Shown here: one piece after another, positions 25,036 through 33,388 of the stretch | Layout of the letters: each line of letters starts with the position of its first letter | Position numbering within the stretch: position 1 is the stretch's first letter | NCBI RefSeq assembly: GCF_014384895.1 | Contig: NZ_JACRSQ010000006.1 | Location: forward strand, 62,001 to 126,000 | Origin: Bianquea renquensis | GTDB lineage: Bacteria; Bacillota; Clostridia; Lachnospirales; Bianqueaceae | Direction of reading: 5' to 3' | Length of the DNA stretch: 64,000 nucleotides | Notes under the pieces: model-generated | Database searches by the model: none | Told to the model about the DNA's origin: nothing | What the model saw: the letters and a program-made list of their open reading frames with translations, nothing else | Translations under genes and position numbers: made by a program

Positions 25036-25071
25036 AAAAAATCCCCATTCTACATAGCGAACGGGGATTTT
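25036..25071 (-). terminator. Terminator of the heparinase-like gene
   Basis: The arms AAAATCCCC and GGGGATTTT enclose a 16-base loop, and on the minus strand TTTTTTATTT follows. Confidence 0.7.
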
Positions 25072-25088
25072 CCCTCTGTGCTCTGATT

Positions 25089-26930
25089 TTAATCTTTGAG
25101 GATCTGGAATGGCAAAACCGTCTCCCCCTCGATCCTCCCTCTCAGCCGCAGACGATACAGCGCATCTCGGTTCCAAGGTTGCCCGATCTTTGTCCCCTTT
25201 ACCTCGATCTCTTCGATTTCTGGCACAAGGGTATGGGGATAGAGGAGGGACAGATCCTCTGTCAGCACAGCTCGCCCCGGCGCCGCGATATCAGGCCGGT
25301 CGCGCAACAGATAATGCAGTTCTACCTCCTCCGGCACCTCCGGCTCCACAGTCTCCGAAATCAAGATTTTCCCCTCCGCTAGCTGTACTTTCCGGATCCA
25401 CCGGCGCACTCGCGCTTCTTTGGGATAGGCGCCTGCGATATCCAGCGAGACTGACATTTGCTCCTGTGATACCGTGAAATCTTTCGCCCGATACGCTTCC
25501 CCGGCCTCCTGCTCCACCCCATTGATATCCGGCAGAGTATGGTAGGAGGACCGCATGGACCAAATGGTATATCGCAGTGGGCTAAAGGTCTTTTCCGTAT
25601 ATGTGTCAACGCCGGCATCGATCACAACCGGCATCCCATCACTATACACGATAAAATTGCCTACGTCATTATGGTTATGGCTCTCTCCGTTGTGTCCCCC
25701 CTTGATCGCAACGTACAAACCTTTGTCGGACCGTGGCTGCTCCCGCATGGCGACAATCTGGATTCCTGGCAGATATTCAAATGTCTTCGGAGCATACTCA
25801 ATGGAAGGCTGGGATTTGGGAACATCCCAGAGATTTTTCAAACGCCGGTACAGATTGTAGCCGTTGTCAAAAGCTGGTCTTTCCTCTGAACCGATTTGGG
25901 ATACGGCGAAATCCTCCAGACTCTTGCTCTTTACGCGGCGCCCAAATCGCGCTATCATAAAGGCATTCACCCGAATCTGTCCGTGACAGTCTGCAAAATT
26001 GATAAAATAGTTGCCATGAATATACATCTTCATTATGTACTCGCCCATGGCGCGGACCAACGGCTGCTGGAAAATGTCGAGCTCTCCCCCCGTCATGTCA
26101 TACAGGAGCTCTGAGGCGTCGAAGAAAGCGGCTCCGGCTTCCCCCCAATAGCTCGGCCCTTCATCGCAGCCGCCGTCGTCATCGTAGGAAGCGGCAAAAT
26201 AATCTAGAATGTACAGGGAGCGTGTGATGATCGCCTGCCGCCGTTCTCGATTCTCTTCGCAGAGCGCTGCGACCGCCAGCACATTGGAAACAATCCAGGG
26301 ATTCCAGTTATTCACAAATCCCCCATCGAGTCCCATCCATGGCATATCATATTGGAGATACGGCTCCAGTATCCTCCGGTTCAGTTCATACTGCATGCGG
26401 TCCACGATTACATGGGGCACCGCCTCTTCCAACACGTCTTTTAAAAAGTGGTAAACCCATGCCAACAGTGACCCTGTCTCCGCCGAAAATAAGTCCACAT
26501 ACCGAATCTCGCCCCGGTAGGCGTCCGGCAGCTGATATTTTGCACCGTCCAGCGATGTGTTGTGGGCGGGGATCACCCAGGATGTCTCCTCCAATATCGC
26601 CCAGATTCCATCAATGAGTTTGTCCACAAAGCGCCCCTGTCCTTCCAGGCACTCCGCCACCATAAGGTCACATACCATCTGGCGCCGCTTGAAATAGACG
26701 TCCTCATAGCGGCTTCGATTGCCGTTCCGGCAAAATTCTCGGTACAGCTCGGCTGTCAAAAGAGGATATTCCATCGCAAGGCTCTCTTCCCCCCGCTGGA
26801 TAAGCTCTGTCCTCAGCTCGCCTGTCAGCGCACCCCAGACGCCTCCATCACTCAAATCAAGAAAGGGCTTAAACCTCTCATATGGGATGACCTTTCCCTC
26901 TACCGTGTATCCCTCTAATATTCTTGGCAC
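25089..26930 (-). CDS. Heparinase II/III-like protein
   Basis: A 613-residue protein with an alpha-helical toroid (about 1-370) and a C-terminal beta-sandwich. This is the layout of polysaccharide lyases that cleave uronic-acid-containing glycans. The central motif of the Hepar_II_III family is clear: 'GGHNGESHNHNDVGNFIVYS' followed by 'VIDAG'. There is no signal peptide, so it would act on imported oligosaccharides. The start is probably the GTG at 26930, since AGGAGG lies eight bases upstream; the ATG at 26966 has no such site. It is followed by its own terminator and then the UroD-like gene. The exact substrate is unknown. Confidence 0.82.
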   Translation of the reverse strand: MPRILEGYTVEGKVIPYERFKPFLDLSDGGVWGALTGELRTELIQRGEESLAMEYPLLTAELYREFCRNGNRSRYEDVYFKRRQMVCDLMVAECLEGQGRFVDKLIDGIWAILEETSWVIPAHNTSLDGAKYQLPDAYRGEIRYVDLFSAETGSLLAWVYHFLKDVLEEAVPHVIVDRMQYELNRRILEPYLQYDMPWMGLDGGFVNNWNPWIVSNVLAVAALCEENRERRQAIITRSLYILDYFAASYDDDGGCDEGPSYWGEAGAAFFDASELLYDMTGGELDIFQQPLVRAMGEYIMKMYIHGNYFINFADCHGQIRVNAFMIARFGRRVKSKSLEDFAVSQIGSEERPAFDNGYNLYRRLKNLWDVPKSQPSIEYAPKTFEYLPGIQIVAMREQPRSDKGLYVAIKGGHNGESHNHNDVGNFIVYSDGMPVVIDAGVDTYTEKTFSPLRYTIWSMRSSYHTLPDINGVEQEAGEAYRAKDFTVSQEQMSVSLDIAGAYPKEARVRRWIRKVQLAEGKILISETVEPEVPEEVELHYLLRDRPDIAAPGRAVLTEDLSLLYPHTLVPEIEEIEVKGTKIGQPWNRDALYRLRLRGRIEGETVLPFQILKD

Positions 26931-27085
26931 TGTCCTTACCTCCTGTCCTTCCCATGATAGGTGCATTATACCGTATCGGCTGTGGAATTACAAGATGGAA
27001 CTGTGACTATTTTATTAAGCCTTCCTGACTTTCCCTTTGTCATTTTGGGACCAGGCTGAATGGTAGATAGCAAACAAGGAAGTAC

Positions 27086-27733
27086 CTACCCCTTCTTCTT
27101 TACAGGAACCGTGACATAGCTTTCGCCGCTATAGCAATAATACTCCATCTCATCGTTTCCTTTCCCGTTACCTCCGTTAAACTCATAATTGTAATGATAG
27201 GGCCCATCCTCACAGAAAATGCGGCGGATCAATCCAAAAAGGGGCGCCATATGCCATTGTGGATTCTCTTCTCCTGTTATTTTTTTTGTTAAGGCCCAGG
27301 CCTCATCTGTAGATCTCACTTTGATGAGCAAAGTCGGTTCTGCCTCTATAACGTGAATCCCCTTCGGTTGGTTAGCATTCCGTGTCTCCTGTCCATGGAG
27401 AATGGCGCATGGCCGCTCAGGCGTTGCGTAATCAATGCTAATACAAATCATGCGATCCGGCGTAACGCTATCAACAATTTGGCCTCTGTTGTCTTGAAAC
27501 CACTGACAACTCGCTTCTACATCCGGCTCCGAATTTAGATCAGGGGCAACAAAATAGGATCCCGCATACAATGTTTTGGCTTTTTCAATAATTGTAAATT
27601 CCACGCCCTCTATCACAATTGTATCCAAGATCTTTTCCGTGCACAATTCCTCCGCCATACTGATGATCACCGGTCTGCTTTTGGGGGCATAACTCTCCGG
27701 GCTCTGTTCCATTTTCCTTACGGGTACACTCAT
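27086..27733 (-). CDS. Uncharacterised protein, possibly GyrI-like effector-binding
   Basis: A 215-residue soluble protein. The middle and C-terminal parts ('ISIDYATPERPCAILHGQET', 'KGIHVIEAEPTLLIKVRSTD') loosely resemble the small-molecule-binding domain found in GyrI and in the tails of some AraC regulators; this is a tentative reading. It lies 71 bases downstream of an AraC gene that has such a tail, and the gap holds a TATAAT box, so it may have its own promoter. GGAAAG precedes its start. Both genes are more AT-rich than their surroundings, which suggests they arrived together by transfer. Confidence 0.5.
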   Translation of the reverse strand: MSVPVRKMEQSPESYAPKSRPVIISMAEELCTEKILDTIVIEGVEFTIIEKAKTLYAGSYFVAPDLNSEPDVEASCQWFQDNRGQIVDSVTPDRMICISIDYATPERPCAILHGQETRNANQPKGIHVIEAEPTLLIKVRSTDEAWALTKKITGEENPQWHMAPLFGLIRRIFCEDGPYHYNYEFNGGNGKGNDEMEYYCYSGESYVTVPVKKKG

Positions 27734-27804
27734 ACTCTCATTCTTCCTTTCTTATAAATTTATGACTTCATAATAAGATTATAGTGTATGATTGCCTGTC
27801 TGTG

Positions 27805-29037
27805 TTATCCGTTTTTGTCATCTTTTAGCCGTTTATATAATTTCATACAAATATTTTCTGCATCGTAACTGCCATCTGTAATTTCATAAATAGCAAAAGC
27901 TGGTTCATTTTCATGAGGAATCCCGTTATTCTGCAGCCACGAATCCATTTTCTCGCGAACAACGCGGGTATCGCCATAACAGTTTCCCGACAGCACGGCA
28001 TATCGTCCCGCCGGCATATGGATGAGGTCTATACCACAGCTCATACGCTGTTTAAGCGGCGTAGTCAGCCAAAAATCGCTGTCGCATTCGACCCCGCACT
28101 CGTATACGCCATTATAGGTGCAAACGTAAAACCTTTGAGCATTGCGAATCAGTAATGGATGCTGCTGCAAAAAAGCCATCACCATTTCGGATGCCTTCCT
28201 CTCGGCGTTATACCCTTTCTCTTTTGCGATGATAAACGTCTTCTCGGGTTCAGCCGTAATCGTGATGTGCTGCTCAACTTTTCGCTTTTTAACAGGTAGA
28301 TATAATTTCAATTTGCGTGGTTTGCCATTTTGAAAGAAATACTCCTCAAAGATCCCTTCGCCCGATTCCTCAAACATACTGGCGGAAAGCCAATTGTTAT
28401 ACAAGTAATTCCAGCCGTTGCTGATATCCGCGTCATCATAATTGACCACACAAGTGGCATATAGGCTGGTTCTTATCTCACCAGGTATTTCAGTCATCAC
28501 TTCATAACAGAATCGGTTTCCCATCTGTTTGCCATTCCGTCCGAAAACCCGGCCGGATATATTCCCCAATCCCAATGCCTTAATCGCATTATCCTCGATC
28601 CCTACTTGGCAGGAACTGTAAAAACGTGTTGTGGTATACGCTGGGATGGATTCCATGCCAACTTTTACGGCTACCCCCCTCTCATAGGTAGCAAAAGGGT
28701 AAAAATAAAAGTAACTGTCATTCATCCGATATTCCATCGGGGTCATGCCGACAGTTCTTTTGAATATCTTGTGAAACGACTGTATGGTCTGATAACCGCT
28801 TTCATCTGCGATGACGGTGAGAGACAACGCTGAACATTTGATTTTCTCACACGCGTTTGAAATGCGACGCTTACGTATATATTCCTTAATGGAATGACCT
28901 GTACAATCGTAAAAATCCCTATATAACTGGCTCACTGAGACAAAATGCCTTCTGGCAATATTTTCAGGTGTTAAAGCTTCCGTTAAATGTCTCTCAATAT
29001 AGGATAGTACGGCATTGATATAATCATTTTTGGGCAT
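27805..29037 (-). CDS. AraC-family regulator with C-terminal effector-binding region
   Basis: A 410-residue regulator. The AraC double helix-turn-helix is at the N-terminus (about 5-105: 'LTPENIARRHFVSVSQLYRD', 'LSLTVIADESGYQTIQSFHK', 'TVGMTPMEYR'). It is followed by a long effector region containing two related sections ('VAVKVGMESIPAYTTTRFYS' and 'HMPAGRYAVLSGN'), as in Rob/GyrI-type sensors. The N-terminal position of the DNA-binding domain contrasts with the membrane AraC at 17678. The ligand is not known. The gene is visibly more AT-rich than its neighbours. The following gene (27086) may be its target or partner. Confidence 0.85.
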   Translation of the reverse strand: MPKNDYINAVLSYIERHLTEALTPENIARRHFVSVSQLYRDFYDCTGHSIKEYIRKRRISNACEKIKCSALSLTVIADESGYQTIQSFHKIFKRTVGMTPMEYRMNDSYFYFYPFATYERGVAVKVGMESIPAYTTTRFYSSCQVGIEDNAIKALGLGNISGRVFGRNGKQMGNRFCYEVMTEIPGEIRTSLYATCVVNYDDADISNGWNYLYNNWLSASMFEESGEGIFEEYFFQNGKPRKLKLYLPVKKRKVEQHITITAEPEKTFIIAKEKGYNAERKASEMVMAFLQQHPLLIRNAQRFYVCTYNGVYECGVECDSDFWLTTPLKQRMSCGIDLIHMPAGRYAVLSGNCYGDTRVVREKMDSWLQNNGIPHENEPAFAIYEITDGSYDAENICMKLYKRLKDDKNG

Positions 29038-29148
29038 AGGTCACCTCGCGATCCATCATTATACTGATTTCAGCTCACTCAATTCCGGCACACACTCCCC
29101 CAGAAATCAGTGGGTCGTTGGGATGAATTGACAAGGGAGCTACATAAC

Positions 29149-29194
29149 AAAAAACCGCGCCTGAGACCTTGACATAGGTTTTCTCTTAGGCACG
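29149..29194 (-). terminator. Terminator after tRNA-Trp
   Basis: On the minus strand CGTGCCT-type and CTCAGGCGCG-type arms pair imperfectly and are followed by GGTTTTTTG, about 55-95 bases after the tRNA end. Confidence 0.6.
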
Positions 29195-29214
29195 ATTCGT
29201 CTTAATATAATCAC

Positions 29215-29235
29215 AGCCCGCTATCTAAGCGGGCT
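29215..29235 (-). other. Stem-loop immediately downstream of tRNA-Trp
   Basis: The arms AGCCCGC and GCGGGCT enclose a seven-base loop, eight bases past the tRNA 3' end. It may guide 3' processing or act as a weak terminator; there is no T-run. Confidence 0.5.
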
Positions 29236-29243
29236 GCCCATAC

Positions 29244-29316
29244 CAGGGGCAGAAGGACTCGAACCCTCGACATCCGGTTTTGGAGACCGACGTTCTACCG
29301 ACTGAACTATACCCCT
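29244..29316 (-). tRNA. tRNA-Trp (anticodon CCA)
   Basis: The minus strand folds as a cloverleaf. The acceptor AGGGGTA pairs with TGCCCCT (one G-U), the D arm contains 'AGTCGGTAGA', the anticodon loop is 'TCTCCAAAA' with CCA, and the T arm carries GGTTCGAGTCC. Length is 73 with discriminator G. The 3' CCA is not encoded and must be added. It has its own TTGACA/TATTAT promoter and lies between pheT and a terminator. Confidence 0.97.
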
Positions 29317-29340
29317 ACATCAAATTTTTGACGCTCATAT

Positions 29341-29369
29341 ATAATACCGTATTTCCAATCATTTGTCAA
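29341..29369 (-). promoter_or_regulatory. Promoter of tRNA-Trp
   Basis: A perfect -35 TTGACA (29364-29369) and -10 TATTAT (29341-29346) have a 17-base spacer, 24 bases before the mature tRNA. Confidence 0.8.
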
Positions 29370-29381
29370 TCCCCTTTTTTC

Positions 29382-29427
29382 AAAAGTTCGCTTCCGCGAA
29401 CTTTTTCAGGTCCGCCTCTCGGCGGAC
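29382..29427 (-). other. Two tandem tetraloop hairpins after pheT
   Basis: On the minus-strand transcript, GTCCGCC-GAGA-GGCGGAC (29410-29427) is followed by AGTTCGC-GGAA-GCGAACT (29385-29402). Both loops fit the GNRA pattern. They lie between the pheT terminator and the tRNA-Trp promoter. Confidence 0.55.
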
Positions 29428-29441
29428 TTTCCTATAGGACT

Positions 29442-29471
29442 AAAAAGATTAGGCAGGGTGCTCTCCCTGCC
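29442..29471 (-). terminator. Terminator of the pheST operon
   Basis: The stem GGCAGGG / CCCTGCC with a six-base loop is followed on the minus strand by TAATCTTTTTAG, 25 bases after the pheT stop. Confidence 0.75.
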
Positions 29472-29495
29472 CGATCTCCTTCTGTCCATGGCGCG

Positions 29496-31877
29496 TCAGT
29501 TGTCTTTGACCTGCGCTCCCATCTTCTCGCCCGCTTCAATGAGCCGATTGACGAGGGCCTGAACTTCCTCGCTCTCTAGGGTCCGCTCCTGCGAGCAGAA
29601 GACAAATCGAATGGTCACGCTCTTTTGCTTCTTCCAGGCAGGGTCCTGATAGATCCCCACCAACTCATAGCTCTCTAAAAATGGTAACGCCAGGGTTTCC
29701 ACCATACTCTGGAAGGCAGAATACGGCACCTCCGACGCGATCAAATAGCTCAGGTCCGCCGTCACACTCGGAAATTTGCTAGGTTCCCTATATTGCGGCA
29801 GCATCTTGGCGATTTTGCTCAGTTCATCCACATTCAGCTCCACCGCAATAATCGAAGCCTTTTTATCAATCTTATCCGTCACCTGGGGGTGAACGATTCC
29901 CATCAGCCCCAGCAGCGTCTGCCCAAAGGAGATCTGAAACGCATTGTAGGGATGCATCCAGGGCTTTGGCGCTTCCGTCATCGAGTAATAGGAGAATTTT
30001 TCATTGTAAAAAGCGCTGGCAATGCCTTCCACAAAACCTTTTGCCTTCATAAGCAGCGCCTCTTCCTCCGTCCGGCGGCCATAAAAGACAACGCTGAGCC
30101 GCCGTTCTTCCTTGGCTAGCCCCTCCTTGTCGATTCCCGCCACGACGCTGCCAATTTCAAAGATACTGAATTCCGGCGCATAGCTCCGATTCTTTTCCAC
30201 AGTGCACAGCAGCGCCGGCGTCAAATCACAGCGCAGCAAATCAATGTCCGGCGATACGGAATTTTTCAGCCGGACAAAACCTTCCGCCTCCAAACCGATC
30301 TCTTTCAATTTTCGAGCGTCATTCCAGAGGTAGGTGTGAACCTCATGGCTTCCGTAAGACAGCGCCAGCAATGTCTTCAACTCGTCGATCAGAACCTTGC
30401 GCGGCTCTCTCGCCATGGGTGCAACCGCACAGGTGGCCGTCTGGATTGCAAAATTGTCGTACCCGTAGATTCTGGTAATCTCTTCAATAATGTCGGCCTT
30501 GATGCTCACATCCTTTGTGGCGCGCCAAGAGGGAACCTGCACGGTAAAGGCATCACCGCGCCTCTCAACGCCGAAGCCGAGCCGAGTCAATGTATCCTCG
30601 ATCTGCCCCACACTGATGTCGATCCCCGTGTACCGGTCCACATAGGCTTTATCAAATTCAATTTGAATCTTGGGATACCGCCGGATATAGAGGTCGCTGA
30701 GGGAGGAGATGACGCGGACCCCGGGATCGATGGAAAACAGGAGAGACAGATACCGCTGGATTGCGGGAATGGTCATCTCGGGATCCAAAGTTTTCTCATA
30801 GCGCATGGACGCATCCGTCCGGAGTCCCAGATAGCTGGAGGATTTCCTCACGTTGACTGCATCGAAGTTGGCGCTCTCCAGCAGGAAGCTCGTCGTCTCC
30901 TCTGTGATCTCACTTTCATAGCCGCCCATGATCCCCGCAATGGCCACAGGTGTCCCCTTGCTCTTGATCATCAATGTCTCCGGGTGTACCTCCCGCACTT
31001 TTCCGTCCAAAGTCTCAAATTGAATCGATTGCGGAAAATTTCCAACCTCAATCTGGCTAACCCGCTGGTAATCAAAGGCATGCATAGGCTGCCCCATCTC
31101 CAGCATAATATAGTTGGTCAAATCTGCCAGCAAGTTGATGGCCCGCATTCCACAGCGGTACAGCCGAATCCGCATATTGACCGGACTGATTTTCACCGAT
31201 ATATTTTCGACTGCCATGGCGGAATAGCGGAGCAGATGCTCCTGATTCTCCGCTGCTATGGGGACGGCCGGAAGCGATTCATAGGCGCCTGTGTCCACCT
31301 TTTGGACCTCTTGCAGTGGACGGCCCGCCAGCGCTGCAATTTCTCTGGCAATGCCATAGTGTCCCCATAAATCGGGCCGGTTGGTCAAAGATTTGTTGTC
31401 CACCTCAAAAATTGTGTCTTCAATCTCGTACAGTTTCTTGATATCGGTTCCCACCGGCGAATCCTCGGGCAGAATCATAAGCCCGGAATGATCGTCGCTG
31501 ATCCCGATCTCCTTCTCACTACAACACATGCCGCAGCTCTCATAGCCAGCGACGGGCCGCCGCTCGATTTTCATCCCGCCGACTTGCCCCCCCTCCTTGG
31601 CAAAGGGAACCTTGATCCCCACCGCCACGTTGGGCGCGCCGCAGACCACATCATAGATCGCATCGCCTCCGTCCACTTTCAGCAGATGCAGTTTTTTGGA
31701 GTTAGGGTGCTTCTCCATGGATACAATCTTGCCCACCACCACATTTTGAATATCCCGCCCAACATGCTGGATTTCTTCCACCTCCGCTGTCGCTAAGGTG
31801 AACTTCTGTATCAAAGTATCAATCTCAATGCCATCCAGATTGACAAAGTCCCGAATCCAATTGATTGACAGTTTCAT
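29496..31877 (-). CDS. pheT: Phenylalanyl-tRNA synthetase beta subunit
   Basis: A 793-residue subunit of the heterotetrameric enzyme that charges tRNA-Phe. Domains in order: a tRNA-binding EMAP-like domain (about 40-150, 'NVVVGKIVSMEKHPNSKKLH'), the B3/B4 editing region ('MRAINLLADLTNYIMLEMGQ', 'PMHAFDYQRV'), B5 ('IQIEFDKAYVDRYTGIDIS'), the catalytic-like core ('EITRIYGYDNF'), and a C-terminal anticodon-binding ferredoxin-like domain ('REPSKFPSVTADLSYLI'). Length and order are normal. It lies 21 bases after pheS under the shared T-box leader. Confidence 0.97.
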   Translation of the reverse strand: MKLSINWIRDFVNLDGIEIDTLIQKFTLATAEVEEIQHVGRDIQNVVVGKIVSMEKHPNSKKLHLLKVDGGDAIYDVVCGAPNVAVGIKVPFAKEGGQVGGMKIERRPVAGYESCGMCCSEKEIGISDDHSGLMILPEDSPVGTDIKKLYEIEDTIFEVDNKSLTNRPDLWGHYGIAREIAALAGRPLQEVQKVDTGAYESLPAVPIAAENQEHLLRYSAMAVENISVKISPVNMRIRLYRCGMRAINLLADLTNYIMLEMGQPMHAFDYQRVSQIEVGNFPQSIQFETLDGKVREVHPETLMIKSKGTPVAIAGIMGGYESEITEETTSFLLESANFDAVNVRKSSSYLGLRTDASMRYEKTLDPEMTIPAIQRYLSLLFSIDPGVRVISSLSDLYIRRYPKIQIEFDKAYVDRYTGIDISVGQIEDTLTRLGFGVERRGDAFTVQVPSWRATKDVSIKADIIEEITRIYGYDNFAIQTATCAVAPMAREPRKVLIDELKTLLALSYGSHEVHTYLWNDARKLKEIGLEAEGFVRLKNSVSPDIDLLRCDLTPALLCTVEKNRSYAPEFSIFEIGSVVAGIDKEGLAKEERRLSVVFYGRRTEEEALLMKAKGFVEGIASAFYNEKFSYYSMTEAPKPWMHPYNAFQISFGQTLLGLMGIVHPQVTDKIDKKASIIAVELNVDELSKIAKMLPQYREPSKFPSVTADLSYLIASEVPYSAFQSMVETLALPFLESYELVGIYQDPAWKKQKSVTIRFVFCSQERTLESEEVQALVNRLIEAGEKMGAQVKDN

Positions 31878-31898
31878 GCTCCGACCTCCTCCTTATCT

Positions 31899-32927
31899 TT
31901 ATTGAATCGTAAACTGTTCCAGCGATTTTAAATTGCCGCTGTTGAAGACTCGAATATCACGGATTCCAAATTTCATCATGGCAAGCCTTGTGAGGCCAAG
32001 ACCAAATGCGAACCCCGTATATTTTTCACTGTCGATGCCCGCCATGGTCAGAACATTGGGGTGGATCATACCGCACGGGCACAGCTCAATCCAGCCGCCT
32101 TGCTTGCATGTGGGGCACCCCGTTCCACCACAGACGTGACACTGGATATCCAGTTCAAAGCCAGGCTCCACGAAGGGGAAAAAGCCAGGCCGCAGGCGGA
32201 CCGTGATATCCTTCTGGAATACCTCCGACAACATAGTCTTCATAAAATAGATCAGATTGGAGATGGAGATATCTTCCCCCACCATGATCCCCTCCATCTG
32301 GAAAAACGTATTCTCATGGCTGGCGTCGATGGCTTCGTTGCGGAAGCAGCGTCCGGGGAAGATGGCACGGCAGGGAGCGCCATATTTGCGCAGGATGGTG
32401 TTCTGGGCTGCGGAGGTATGAGTTTTGAGAACTTGCCCGTTGTCGAGATAATAAGTGTCCTGCATATCTCGGGCCGGATGGTACTTGGGAATATTGACGG
32501 CCTCAAAATTATCATATTCCGTCACCACCTCTTTAAAATCTTCCACGGCAAATCCCATGCTCCGGAAAATATCCTCCAGTTCGCGCTGGACAATGGTGAT
32601 GGGATGCAGCGTCCCCGTCACCGGTTTGGCGGGAAGAGAGATATCATAGCGGGTATCCTGCTGGAGCCGGGCTTGGGCAAGCGCCGCCTCAAGCTCCGAC
32701 GATTTCGCCGCGATAAATTCGCTGACCTGCTGCTTCAGCTGATTGATCTGCTGCCCTGCCTCCCTCTTGGCGTCAGCGTTCAGATCCTTTAGATTCTTCA
32801 TCAGATCTGTGATAAGACCTTTTTTCCCGAGATACGCAACGCGGATTTTTTCTAACTCCTCTGTCCCACAGATGGACTGCATCTCTTCTTGAAATCGAGC
32901 TTTGACTTGTTCGATTTTATCCTTCAT
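31899..32927 (-). CDS. pheS: Phenylalanyl-tRNA synthetase alpha subunit
   Basis: The 342-residue catalytic subunit. The N-terminal coiled coil (about 1-85) binds tRNA, and the class II catalytic core follows. Motif 2 is seen as 'PCRAIFPGRCFRNEAIDASH' and motif 3 as 'YTGFAFGLGLTRLAMMKFGI'. A Cys-rich insertion 'CHVCGGTGCPTC' lies in the core, as in many bacterial PheS proteins. The ATG at 32927 was chosen because AAGGAGG lies seven bases upstream; an ATG two codons earlier (32933) is too close to that site. Expression is controlled by the T-box element upstream. Confidence 0.97.
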   Translation of the reverse strand: MKDKIEQVKARFQEEMQSICGTEELEKIRVAYLGKKGLITDLMKNLKDLNADAKREAGQQINQLKQQVSEFIAAKSSELEAALAQARLQQDTRYDISLPAKPVTGTLHPITIVQRELEDIFRSMGFAVEDFKEVVTEYDNFEAVNIPKYHPARDMQDTYYLDNGQVLKTHTSAAQNTILRKYGAPCRAIFPGRCFRNEAIDASHENTFFQMEGIMVGEDISISNLIYFMKTMLSEVFQKDITVRLRPGFFPFVEPGFELDIQCHVCGGTGCPTCKQGGWIELCPCGMIHPNVLTMAGIDSEKYTGFAFGLGLTRLAMMKFGIRDIRVFNSGNLKSLEQFTIQ

Positions 32928-32940
32928 TTCCATATCCTCC

Positions 32941-33209
32941 TTATCATAAAAATAACCCGTCCAACTACTTGGACGGGATTCTTCCGTGGTACCACCAAAC
33001 TGCAAAGTCTCGCAGCGGACGCTACGAAACCTCCTCAATACCCCATAATGCGGTGGACTGCATCCGCCCTTACGAAACTCTCTTTCAGGGCGACGGCTCC
33101 GATAGTGAAATTCACTGCTAGCGAATATCAAATCCTGCTTTCAGCCGGTGACAGGATCTCTCTGCTGCCTCTCTCTAGCCGCTACTGTACATACCTTCTC
33201 AGCCTTATA
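32941..33209 (-). promoter_or_regulatory. T-box leader sensing uncharged tRNA-Phe
   Basis: The minus-strand leader of pheST contains the T-box core TTTGGTGGTACCACGG (within 32982-33000), followed by a terminator stem with arms CCCGTCCAA / TTGGACGGG (32956-32977) and a TTATTTTTATG tail. Upstream is a stem I region with ATCCTG/CAGGAT arms and a 'GTGAATTTCACT' segment. A TTC triplet there (33107-33109) fits the Phe specifier codon. Uncharged tRNA-Phe would stabilise the antiterminator and allow pheST transcription. Confidence 0.88.
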
Positions 33210-33215
33210 AATTGG

Positions 33216-33244
33216 AGTATAGCACGATTGCGTTTTTTTGTCAA
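33216..33244 (-). promoter_or_regulatory. Promoter of the pheST T-box transcript
   Basis: A perfect -35 TTGACA (33239-33244) and -10 TATACT (33216-33221) have a 17-base spacer. Confidence 0.8.
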
Positions 33245-33304
33245 GCCGTATTGTTTTCTTTCCCTGATGGTTTCGATAAATTGGGAGACAATTCTAGTTT
33301 TGTC

Positions 33305-33333
33305 TTGCATTTACCAAATGATTCGATTATACT
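33305..33333 (+). promoter_or_regulatory. Promoter of the PHP-UvrD gene
   Basis: The -35 TTGCAT (33305-33310) and -10 TATACT (33328-33333) have a 17-base spacer, diverging from the pheST promoter. Confidence 0.6.
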
Positions 33334-33388
33334 AATATGGTAATCCCATACGGCATTTTCGTCAATTTATGTATTGAAGGTGAGTCCC

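Noticed and set aside
30336..31370. Plus-strand open frame of 344 residues
   Set aside because: It lies fully antisense to pheT, has no ribosome binding site or family resemblance, and is a composition shadow.
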